Source: Roseivirga sp. BDSF3-8
GTDB taxonomy: Bacteria > Bacteroidota > Bacteroidia > Cytophagales > Cyclobacteriaceae
Length of the DNA: 64,000 bases
Reading direction: 5' to 3'
Assembly: GCF_041449215.1 (NCBI RefSeq)
Contig: NZ_JBGNFV010000001.1
Span: 4,791,001 to 4,855,000, forward strand
Shown here: piece after piece, positions 7,507 to 15,884 of the stretch
Numbering within the stretch: the stretch's first letter is position 1
Layout of the letters: each line of letters opens with the position of its first letter
Made by a program: the position numbers and the translations under genes
The notes under the pieces: generated by a model
What the model saw: the letters and a program-made list of their open reading frames with translations, nothing else
Databases searched by the model: none
What the model was told of the DNA's origin: nothing

Positions 7507-10500
7507 ATGAGACAGCACTACTTCCTTTTAGCAAGGGTGGCCACCCTTAGTACGTTATGCCTATGTCCTATTATGAACGTATTTGGCCAAAGCGGTTGCG
7601 GCACACCCCAGGTGCGCGCCGGCACAGTGGGTAACACGGAGAGCTGCGACCCTATTGACTTTGGCTACATCATAGACAGGTACGAGTCCAATGACCCGAG
7701 TACAGTATACGTACTCGATTTTGGTGATGGCACCACCAGGGAATTAAGGCATAATGAACTGGACAGAGACGGTGAAATGATTATCCGCCATACCTATCAG
7801 GACATATCCTGCGAAAGTCCCTATGCCACAGACGGGGCATATACCTTTACCATTACAGCCACCGCCCCCTGCAATGAGCGGCCTAAGGTGGCTACGGTTT
7901 CCCCGGTGATAATCGGCAGCCCGCCTGTGCTGGATTTTAACCTGAGTTCACCGGTATGTATTAATGAGGCGGTCACCTTCTATAACCGATCTACCCCCGG
8001 TACCGATTTTAGTTGCAGCAGCGAGGCTACCTACGTGTGGGATTTTGGAGATGGTAGCCCTAAGGAGACAGTAGCTGAGAATCGCACGGTCAATCATACG
8101 TATACCCGGCAGGGAAGCTTTACTGTAACGCTAACGGTAAATCAGGATTGCGGCAGCCAGGATGTAAAAAAGCAGATAGTGGTTAGCGGTCCGCCTGCCC
8201 CGCGTTTTGACATCGGGCCTTCAGGTAATCAGGAAACGATAATAGATGATGAGGAGCCCCTCACTATCTACGCCCCTACCGACGCCTGCGTGCCTGTCAT
8301 ATTACCTTTGCGCAGCCTTACCTACGATCAGGGCCTAAATGAAGAGTGGTTTGTAGACTGGGAAGGAACCGGTGAAGCGGCTTTTAGCAATAATAGCGTC
8401 CGCGCCAGCGGGGAAACCGAGACCATAACCTTCACCGAGCCGGGTGATTACCGTGTGCACCTGATTACCACCACAGACTGCGGAACGGAAAGGAGCTGTG
8501 TGTCCGTAGAAATAGTGGATGAAGTAGCCCCGGAGCAGATTACCATAGCAGGGATCCCTGATGGTTGTGCACCAGCCACCATCAGTCCTTCCGTTGCCTT
8601 GCAGGGTGTCACAGGCTATGAGTGGAACCTCACCGCCCTCAGTGGCGGCCCGGCCCCCTCCCTGCCCAATGCCAACAGGGCCAATGCAGGCAGTGTGCAG
8701 CTTGCAGCAGGAGTGTATGAACTAAGCCTCCGGGTAAGTAACGAATGTGGCACCTCTGCCCCTGCCATCCGTACCTTTACCATTTCAGACCAGCCAGGGC
8801 CGGTAATAAGCCCTGCTTCAGCCTCCCTGTGTCCGGGAGAAGATGTCATGCTGCAAGTGGCGGCTCAGGCCGGCACAGTTTACCAATGGTATATCGATGG
8901 GGATAGCATCAGTGGAGCCACGGGGCCAACTGTATTAGCTGACGAAGCCGGGGAGTACACCGTAGGCGTGATGGTGACAGCCTCAGGATGCGAAGGGGTA
9001 TCTGCTCCGGCCAGGGTCACGTTTAACTCACTGCCTCCCTCAGAGATCACCACCACATCCCCTACCCGCTTCTGCGCCGAAGAGCCTGTACGGTCAGAGC
9101 TGAGGGCTCCTTCCGGCCCCTATACCTACCAATGGGTAATAAATGGTAGCAATATAGACGGAGCTACGGACGCAACCTATACAGCTACCGAAGCCGGCAC
9201 CTACCAGGTAAGCATAGACGATGGCCGGTGCAGCACTCTCTCGGATGGCCTGGAAATTATAGAGGGGACACCCCCCGTATTGGCTGCCAGTTCCCCTTCT
9301 GCTAATATCTGCCTGGGTGAGCGCACGGAGATTACAGCCTCAGGGGCGGAAACGTTTACCTGGTCACCGGCAGAGGGGCTCAGTGCCACCACGGGCAGTC
9401 AGGTAACGGCTTCTCCCCAGGCCACCACTGAGTACACCATAGTAGGTACAGATACATATGGCTGTACAGATACAACCTCCATCACAATACAGGTAGCTCC
9501 CCTGCCTAATACAGGGCTGGCCATGAGCCGGGATACGGTATGTGCAGGCGAGGCCGTAACGCTTACGGCAAGTGGGGGTAACGGCTATACCTGGACCAGC
9601 GACCCTACCCTTACCCCTGGAAGCAACGGCACGGCTACAGCAAGGCCAGCGGTAACCACTACCTACACCGTAAGAGCCAGGAGTGCCCGGGGCTGCGAAG
9701 GAGGTATCGCTTCCGTAACCGTGGTGGTGCGTGGCCTGCCGGACATATCACTGCAAGATCAGGAAGTATGTGTGGCCGATGCAGCGTTTATGCTGATGGC
9801 AGAAACCGGCACCGAAATAGAAGGTACCTGGTCTGCCAGTGGCCTGCCTTCGGGTAGCCTGACCGCTGAAGGCCTGTTTGATCCTGCGGTAGCGGGTGTG
9901 AACCTGAGCGGCCACGAGCTTACCTTTACTTACCGCACCACAGACCAATATGCCTGCGAGGGCTCAGTAAGCAAGCGTGTGGTGGTGCACCCCCTGCCAC
10001 AGCCTGACTTTGCCCTGCCCGGTCGTGTATGTGTGGGGGAAGCCGTGGCACTGCAAAACCTGACTACGGTAGTAAACGGTAGCCCCTACACGTGGGCCTG
10101 GGACTTTGGAGATGGTAATACTACCAATGAGCAAAGCCCGCAAACCACCTTTGCCTCACCCGGTGAGTATACGGTGAAGCTGGCCGTGCAGGGCTTTGGT
10201 AATTGTATCGCTTCAGTAGAGAAGACCATAGAGGTGATAGATGGCCCGCTGGCAAGCTTTACGATGAGCACTGCTCCGGCTTCGGCCTGCGGACCCGTCA
10301 CGGCCTCATTTACCAATTCCAGCCAGGGCGAAGCCCTGTCGTATAGGTGGGACTTCGGCCAGGGTGATACCTCTACCGCAAGTGAACCCGGCGATGTGGT
10401 ATTCCCTCCCAGCCTGTATAATGACACCACCTATACCGTAAGCCTGGAGGTAACCAATCAATGTACCAGCAGCCGGCAGGAAAGAACCGTGCGGGTGCGG

Positions 10501-12087
10501 CCAGTCCCTACGGCCAGGCTGCTGCCAGCCGTGGATACCATCTGTGCAGACTTTCCCCTGGAGCTCAATAACTACACCCTGGGAAATGCTGACCGCTATG
10601 TGTGGGACTTTGGGGACGGTACGCCTCCCTTAGATACAGAGGAAACAGGTACGGTTACTCACGCTTTCCCCTATGACGGGGGCACCGATACCACCTATAT
10701 AGTGACACTTACTGCCATCAACGATTGCGAGGACGATGTGGCAACCTACCCCGTAGTGGTAAAAGCCATAGAAGTGGAGGCGTTCTTTAATGCCGACCGC
10801 CTCAGGGGCTGTGCACCTCATACCGTAACGTTCTCAGCCAACCAGGACGAGGACAGCAATACGCTGACCTGGGACTGGGGCGATGGTAACCGCAGTGCAG
10901 GCGGGATAAGCCGGTCTTATACCTATGATAAACCGGGCACCTATACAGTAACACTCACAGTGGAAAACGGATGCCATGTGGACACATATGGCCAGGAAGT
11001 TTCCGTACTGCCCAGTCCTGAGGCTTCCTTTACCATGCCTGAAGCAGTGTGTGCCGGTGACCCGGTTACCCTTATCAATACCTCATCCGTACCGGAAGGG
11101 AGTGTGTGGACCTTCGGCGATAGCCGCCCACCCTACCGGGGGGCTAATCCGCCCGCCCAGGCTTATAGCGTACCGGGTACCTATACAGTTACCCTCTCGG
11201 TGACCGATCCGCTCTATAATTGCAAAACCACCGTGAGCCACGCAGTAAGAGTACTCCCCTATCCGGTGGCCTCATTTACTACAGATGAGTTGCTATGCGC
11301 CGGAGAAGCACCTGTGATTGTAAATAGCTCCACCGATGCCACACGCTACAGGTGGGTATTCCGTGCCCACGGAGAGACGGTTCAGGGCCATACGCCCACT
11401 CCCCCGGCTTACCAGCAACCCGGCCGGTATACGATTACGCTGGTGGCCGAAAATGAACTGGGCTGCAGCAGCCAGGCCAGCCAGGAAGTAGAGGTGGTCC
11501 GCTCCCCCGAGCCTGACTTTGAGATAGTCGTGCTGAGCGCCGATGACCGTGCCCCGGTGGAGGTGGACTTCGTAAACCTGACGGAGTTTCCTACAGAAGG
11601 TGAAGGCTCGTTCATCTGGCGTTTCGGGAATGGCAATACATCCGAGGGCTATGATAGCGGTGACGTTCAACTTTACACTAACCTCAGAGACTCTGCCAGA
11701 ACCTATACAGTGACACTGGAGGCCACGTCGGCCGCCGGCTGCTCCCGTACGGTACAAAAACAGTTTGTCGTATACCCTCCGCCATGCACCGACTGGCTGG
11801 AGCTGCCTACTGTCTTCACCCCCAACCTGGACGACCTCAATGAAGTACTGAGGCCCCTTACCCCTAAGGACCCGCGCAGCTATAGGGTAATGAGTACAGA
11901 TGATGGCCTTAAAGATTATCGCTTTCAGATATATACCCGGTGGGGAGAGATCATATATGAGTCTACCGATCCATCAGAAGGCTGGGACGGTAAAGGCTAC
12001 GACGAGGGGGTTTACATTGCGCTGTTGCAGTACCGCTGCCGTGGTGAAGTCTACAAAAAGAAACAAGAGATCATATTAAAACGATAA
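7507..12087 (+). CDS. Giant PKD-repeat cell-surface protein with T9SS type B sorting domain
   Basis: 1526 residues. After a signal peptide ending MNVFGQ, the protein is a string of beta-sandwich domains, many of PKD type with the VWDFGDGS/TWDWGDGN signature followed by sYtY...GTYTVTLTV, alternating with Ig-like units (QWYIDGDSISGAT, TAEGTYQVS). The last 90 residues (LPTVFTPNLDDLNE, then YTRWGEIIYES, GWDGKGYDEGVYI) form the gliding-motility-associated C-terminal (type B) sorting domain used by the type IX secretion system. It is therefore expected to be exported and held on the cell surface as an adhesin or gliding component. The PorP/SprF gene follows after 6 bases, the standard partner arrangement. 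Confidence 0.93.
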   Translation: MRQHYFLLARVATLSTLCLCPIMNVFGQSGCGTPQVRAGTVGNTESCDPIDFGYIIDRYESNDPSTVYVLDFGDGTTRELRHNELDRDGEMIIRHTYQDISCESPYATDGAYTFTITATAPCNERPKVATVSPVIIGSPPVLDFNLSSPVCINEAVTFYNRSTPGTDFSCSSEATYVWDFGDGSPKETVAENRTVNHTYTRQGSFTVTLTVNQDCGSQDVKKQIVVSGPPAPRFDIGPSGNQETIIDDEEPLTIYAPTDACVPVILPLRSLTYDQGLNEEWFVDWEGTGEAAFSNNSVRASGETETITFTEPGDYRVHLITTTDCGTERSCVSVEIVDEVAPEQITIAGIPDGCAPATISPSVALQGVTGYEWNLTALSGGPAPSLPNANRANAGSVQLAAGVYELSLRVSNECGTSAPAIRTFTISDQPGPVISPASASLCPGEDVMLQVAAQAGTVYQWYIDGDSISGATGPTVLADEAGEYTVGVMVTASGCEGVSAPARVTFNSLPPSEITTTSPTRFCAEEPVRSELRAPSGPYTYQWVINGSNIDGATDATYTATEAGTYQVSIDDGRCSTLSDGLEIIEGTPPVLAASSPSANICLGERTEITASGAETFTWSPAEGLSATTGSQVTASPQATTEYTIVGTDTYGCTDTTSITIQVAPLPNTGLAMSRDTVCAGEAVTLTASGGNGYTWTSDPTLTPGSNGTATARPAVTTTYTVRARSARGCEGGIASVTVVVRGLPDISLQDQEVCVADAAFMLMAETGTEIEGTWSASGLPSGSLTAEGLFDPAVAGVNLSGHELTFTYRTTDQYACEGSVSKRVVVHPLPQPDFALPGRVCVGEAVALQNLTTVVNGSPYTWAWDFGDGNTTNEQSPQTTFASPGEYTVKLAVQGFGNCIASVEKTIEVIDGPLASFTMSTAPASACGPVTASFTNSSQGEALSYRWDFGQGDTSTASEPGDVVFPPSLYNDTTYTVSLEVTNQCTSSRQERTVRVRPVPTARLLPAVDTICADFPLELNNYTLGNADRYVWDFGDGTPPLDTEETGTVTHAFPYDGGTDTTYIVTLTAINDCEDDVATYPVVVKAIEVEAFFNADRLRGCAPHTVTFSANQDEDSNTLTWDWGDGNRSAGGISRSYTYDKPGTYTVTLTVENGCHVDTYGQEVSVLPSPEASFTMPEAVCAGDPVTLINTSSVPEGSVWTFGDSRPPYRGANPPAQAYSVPGTYTVTLSVTDPLYNCKTTVSHAVRVLPYPVASFTTDELLCAGEAPVIVNSSTDATRYRWVFRAHGETVQGHTPTPPAYQQPGRYTITLVAENELGCSSQASQEVEVVRSPEPDFEIVVLSADDRAPVEVDFVNLTEFPTEGEGSFIWRFGNGNTSEGYDSGDVQLYTNLRDSARTYTVTLEATSAAGCSRTVQKQFVVYPPPCTDWLELPTVFTPNLDDLNEVLRPLTPKDPRSYRVMSTDDGLKDYRFQIYTRWGEIIYESTDPSEGWDGKGYDEGVYIALLQYRCRGEVYKKKQEIILKR

Positions 12088-12093
12088 CCGGCC

Positions 12094-13215
12094 ATGAAAA
12101 GAGTCTATCTGCTTTCGCTAGTCATAATCCTTGTGCTGACCGGTACCGAAGTGCTGGGCCAGGATCCCCAATTTTCACAGTTTTATAACAACCCTGTGCT
12201 CATCAATCCCGCAGCCGCGGGAGCTACCCGGGCAGCCAGAGTGGTGGTCTCTCACCGGAACCAATGGCCCAATGTTACCTCTATGATAACCCAAACAGCC
12301 ACGTTCGATTATTTTCAGCCAATACAGCATAAGGACATCGGGCTTGGCTTTGGTTTAATAGCCGTGAAAGATCAGGCAGGTAATGCCCTCCGGCTAAAAA
12401 ATGAAAGTCTTGGTCTTCAGGTAGCTATGGAAAAACCGATTGAAGATTACACCCGGTTGCGGGTAGGCGCCCAATATGTGCATAGCTGGAAATCGCTGAC
12501 GGAGCATGTGGGTACAGTAACTTTTGAAGATCAACTGCTGTTCGGTGGCACCACCACCGAGGAACTGGGAGATTTACTTACCGGTGAAACCAGAAGCTAT
12601 GGAAGCCTGAGCATGGGTATACTGGGTACTCATAAAAATGTATGGCTGGGACTGGGCTTACACCATCTTAATCAGCCTGATGCTTCTATAGCCAGTGCGG
12701 GAGATGACAATATGTACAGGTTACCTGTAAAGTATTTGCTGCATGGTGGAATAGAGCTGAACATTAAGAAAAGCCAGCAGAGAATACAGCAGGCCATTGT
12801 TTTACAGGGCCTGTACGCAAAACAAGGCCCTAACGAACAGTTTATTGGCGGAGTCAGGTATATGTATGGCCTTGATTTTAATAGCAGAAGGATGGCTCAG
12901 CAGAAAGATGTGACCCTCTCGGCAGGCTTATTCTTAAGATCCATTCCGCTATTTACCAGGATAGACCGGCCTATCTATAATACCGATGCTATCAGCGGAC
13001 AGCTTGGGATAGAGTTTGAACTGAATAATATAAGTATGGATATAGGCTATGCATATGACTATGCCATTTCTAAACTAAACCCTAATCCAAGTAACGAAAT
13101 CACGCTTTCTATTCGCTTCCTTAACCGGTTTATTTGGGGAGTGGACTGTAAAAAGCGCATGCAATGGAAAAACCGCAGCGAAACGGCTTATTTTCGCAGA
13201 GGACTGCGAAGGTAA
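12094..13215 (+). CDS. PorP/SprF-family type IX secretion outer membrane protein
   Basis: 373 residues with a signal peptide (LVLTGTEVLGQ) followed by the family hallmark DPQFSQFYNNPVLINPAAAG. The rest is a series of amphipathic strands (DIGLGFGLIAVKDQ, RLRVGAQYVHSWKS, IWLGLGLHHLN-like) expected for an outer-membrane barrel, ending in a short basic tail. PorP/SprF proteins work with the T9SS in secretion or surface attachment of the large type B substrate encoded next to them. Co-transcription with the preceding gene is very likely given the 6-base spacing. Confidence 0.93.
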   Translation: MKRVYLLSLVIILVLTGTEVLGQDPQFSQFYNNPVLINPAAAGATRAARVVVSHRNQWPNVTSMITQTATFDYFQPIQHKDIGLGFGLIAVKDQAGNALRLKNESLGLQVAMEKPIEDYTRLRVGAQYVHSWKSLTEHVGTVTFEDQLLFGGTTTEELGDLLTGETRSYGSLSMGILGTHKNVWLGLGLHHLNQPDASIASAGDDNMYRLPVKYLLHGGIELNIKKSQQRIQQAIVLQGLYAKQGPNEQFIGGVRYMYGLDFNSRRMAQQKDVTLSAGLFLRSIPLFTRIDRPIYNTDAISGQLGIEFELNNISMDIGYAYDYAISKLNPNPSNEITLSIRFLNRFIWGVDCKKRMQWKNRSETAYFRRGLRR

Positions 13216-13365
13216 CAGCCATTTTTCGGAATTTATGAAGGTTTTTTTTCCACGAATAATTGGTGGTAAACCCTCATTTATGTTCTGAAAGGAAATGGTT
13301 ATATTGATAGTGTATATTTAATGATATATCAAATCATACATTTTTCAACATAATTTTAAAAACCT

Positions 13366-13587
13366 ATGAAAAAACGATTAAGTCTCGAAGAACTGGAAGT
13401 AACCAGCTTTGTAACAGAGTTTTCTCCCGAGCAAACCCATCTGTTTGCCGGAGGTGCCACGGCTACCTGTCTGGGCAGCGGGTGTCCTGAATACTGTAAT
13501 ACCCTGCGTGGTACTAAATGCATAACCGATAAGGAGCCCGTGGAGCCTATCGAAGAACCAGTACCTGTAACTGTGGTGGGAGCCTGA
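13366..13587 (+). CDS. RiPP (pinensin-like) precursor peptide 2
   Basis: 73 residues. The leader MKKRLSLEELEVTSFVTEFS matches precursor 1, and a Gly-Gly (residues 30-31, FAGG) precedes a core rich in Cys, Thr and Ser: ATATCLGSGCPEYCNTLRGT followed by KCITD. Four Cys and several Ser/Thr could form lanthionine-type rings. The C-terminal 20 residues are Pro/Glu/Val-rich (EPVEPIEEPVPVTVVGA), unlike the other copies. A terminator follows, and a second precursor-like gene lies 125 bases downstream. No modification enzymes are nearby; the patatin-like gene is the nearest enzyme. Confidence 0.72.
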   Translation: MKKRLSLEELEVTSFVTEFSPEQTHLFAGGATATCLGSGCPEYCNTLRGTKCITDKEPVEPIEEPVPVTVVGA

Positions 13588-13614
13588 TCCACATTATATT
13601 TTTACTCATATTAT

Positions 13615-13642
13615 AATGCCTGTCTTATGCAGGCATTTTTTG
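13615..13642 (+). terminator. Intrinsic terminator of precursor 2
   Basis: AATGCCTG/CAGGCATT stem with a TCTTATG loop followed by a T run, 28 bases after the stop codon of precursor 2. Confidence 0.8.
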
Positions 13643-13712
13643 TGAATACCTTAACAAATAAGTAGCGAATAAAATAATATATTGAAAGATGTATTTAATA
13701 CCACAAAAAGCT

Positions 13713-13814
13713 ATGAAGAAAGACAAACTTACGCTGAAAGAACTACAGGTATCCAGCTTTGCCACATCTGTAAATAATGAAATGGCTATGGGTGGTGCGC
13801 AAGCCAGCCCATAG
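13713..13814 (+). CDS. Truncated RiPP (pinensin-like) precursor peptide 3
   Basis: 33 residues from the ATG at 13713: the leader MKKDKLTLKELQVSSFATSV, then NNEMAMGG and only AQASP before TAG at 13812. Leader and Gly-Gly are intact but the core is five residues and lacks Cys. A second frame (+1), open from 13777 to a TGA at 13903-13905, continues past this stop with PAHRNYTFHRTDEHHHITYT and overlaps the ATG of the patatin-like gene (ATGA). Either the peptide is truncated by a frameshift, or the short core is genuine, or two overlapping products exist. The ATGA overlap suggests translational coupling to the downstream gene. Confidence 0.55.
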   Translation: MKKDKLTLKELQVSSFATSVNNEMAMGGAQASP

Positions 13815-13901
13815 AAATTATACATTTCATCGAACAGATGAACACCATCATATTACCTATACGACAGATGGTAATAACGTCTCTGTAAAATATTCGCGGA
13901 T

Positions 13902-15617
13902 ATGATAAATAATAGTGACCCTTTTAGTGATATAGCCCTCACTTTTTCAGGAGGTGGGTTTCGTGCGGCAGGCTTTTGCCTCGGTGTGCTGAGCTACATG
14001 AATAAGGTAGAGCACGACGGGCAACCGCTACTAAACCGTGTTAAGTACATATCCACCGTATCCGGCGGTACCATAACAGGGGCAGCTTATGCCCTCAAGG
14101 CTGCTGAAGGTAAAAGCTTTGAGGCTATATACGAGGAGATTTTTGCTTTCTTACAGGGCCGTCAGTTTCTGGATGACTCACTTAGGTTTCTGGAAGACGA
14201 TAGCTGCTGGCAGGGAAGGCGTAAATCACTGATCAAAAGCTTTTCCAAAGGATATGATGCACTGGTAGGTGACGCCCGGCTGATGGATATACAGACAAGC
14301 CAGACCCATATTGAAGGAGTGACTTTTAACGCCACCGAATTTAATACCGGACTGCCCTTCCGCTTTCAGAATGAAGGCTTACTGGGCAACCTCAAAATAG
14401 CCAAAAATGACCGGGACCTGGAGGCAGCCCGGGAGCTTGTATTACTAAAAGATATTATTGCTGCCAGTTCCTGCTTTCCATTTGGTTTTGAGCCAATCAT
14501 GTTTCCTGATGATTTTATCCCTTCTCACCATGAGGTGTACAAAAGATTAAAAGATAAGGCGCACTACAGATCAGGCATGGGCCTCATGGATGGGGGAATC
14601 GTGGACAATCAGGGGCTAAATGCGGTATCGAGTGCCCAGCGTAGAAGAGTCAGGAGCTCTGTACCTCATAATAAGTTTAGTCTGTTAATGATCAATGATG
14701 TAGCCAGCCACTATATGAACCCCTGGGTCGGTACGGAAGAAAACTATAAAAGGCCTGTCAACCATTCCACCCTCGAAAGCCTGAATATCAGCCGCTTTCT
14801 ACCTGCTGCCCTGTCGGGCAAATTTAACTGGCTCTTCTATCTGCTATTAGTGGTATTAGCAGCATCGGTCGCCTGGCTATTACCTGCAAATGGACCCGTT
14901 GAAACCGGCGGGATCATATTTCTGTCTTTACTGGCCGGAGTGATAATAACATTCCTGGTAAGCAAGCGAATCATAAACCGGATCATCATAAAGAAAGTAA
15001 ACTCCCTGAAGGGAAAGCTGCTCAGTAAGATCCCCGAGTTTTACTTACCCCTGCTTAGTAATTTTGATGAGCTTAAAATAGGCTTGCTGGAACGCATGCT
15101 GCAGGAGCGTATATCCTCTGTATTCCTTATGGTAACAGAAGTGTTTTTAAAGCAGGTAAGACGATTAAATTATAAGGTAATCTATCGTGATAAAAAGTGG
15201 GACTTTATGCGCATTACGAATACCATATATGAACTGACTCCCAGGGACCTGGCTTACCAATATGAAAATAATCGCTTTGGTGACCATTCATCGGTTATCA
15301 GAAAAAAAGAAAAAGAACTGGTGGTCCAGGTGAGCGAGGAAATGAAGGAAGTAGCTACCAGGGCCAGTAATATGGGGACCACCTTATGGTTTGAAAAAAA
15401 GCATGAGAAGGCACTACATGATTTAATTGCCTGCGGACAATTTACCACTTGTTTTAATTTGCTTACTTATCTTATAGAACTGGAACATCACCCTGAATCT
15501 CCCTGTAAAGACCTGTTTAATGCAGATGCTCCACTTACTCTATTGAGGAAAAGACTGGAGGATGATTGGAAAACCTTCTTAAAGACACCTGGGTTTATGC
15601 TAAATCAGTCCCGCTAA
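13902..15617 (+). CDS. Patatin-like phospholipase with internal transmembrane hairpin
   Basis: 571 residues. The N-terminal half is a patatin-like acyl hydrolase: oxyanion loop FSGGGFRAAGF at residues 11-21, nucleophile elbow STVSGGTITG (Ser near residue 52), and the dyad Asp in LMDGGIVDNQG. Around residues 305-355 two membrane helices (WLFYLLLVVLAASVAWLL and IIFLSLLAGVIITFLV) divide it from a charged, helical C-terminal part of about 220 residues. Patatins cleave acyl chains from membrane lipids, and some act in anti-phage systems or as effectors. The start overlaps the stop of a short frame trailing precursor 3. Native substrate and role are unknown. Confidence 0.85.
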   Translation: MINNSDPFSDIALTFSGGGFRAAGFCLGVLSYMNKVEHDGQPLLNRVKYISTVSGGTITGAAYALKAAEGKSFEAIYEEIFAFLQGRQFLDDSLRFLEDDSCWQGRRKSLIKSFSKGYDALVGDARLMDIQTSQTHIEGVTFNATEFNTGLPFRFQNEGLLGNLKIAKNDRDLEAARELVLLKDIIAASSCFPFGFEPIMFPDDFIPSHHEVYKRLKDKAHYRSGMGLMDGGIVDNQGLNAVSSAQRRRVRSSVPHNKFSLLMINDVASHYMNPWVGTEENYKRPVNHSTLESLNISRFLPAALSGKFNWLFYLLLVVLAASVAWLLPANGPVETGGIIFLSLLAGVIITFLVSKRIINRIIIKKVNSLKGKLLSKIPEFYLPLLSNFDELKIGLLERMLQERISSVFLMVTEVFLKQVRRLNYKVIYRDKKWDFMRITNTIYELTPRDLAYQYENNRFGDHSSVIRKKEKELVVQVSEEMKEVATRASNMGTTLWFEKKHEKALHDLIACGQFTTCFNLLTYLIELEHHPESPCKDLFNADAPLTLLRKRLEDDWKTFLKTPGFMLNQSR

Positions 15618-15884
15618 TCAGGTTAAAGAGTTGGCCGGCCTCTCAGATACCTTGGCTTCACTCCTCCTGTCTTTTTACAACAATCCGCTAAAGCAATGAT
15701 CCATACATTTCATGATAACCTCCTGAAAACCAAGTGTCCTGAACGCTGAAAATGCCTGCTGCCACCCCTCACTCACGGCCCGGCATAATACCTGTTGCCA
15801 CATTTATTTAAACTTTCTGCAAATCTTACGCCGCCTTTTATAGAAGCCCGTTTCCCTATAGCTTTGCCTTCTGACGGATAATAC

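Noticed and set aside
11293-11757. 154-residue frame on the minus strand inside the PKD protein, with other long frames nearby
   Set aside because: It is a shadow of the GC-rich PKD-repeat coding strand. It shows no signal peptide, domain or own expression signal and overlaps a well-supported gene entirely.
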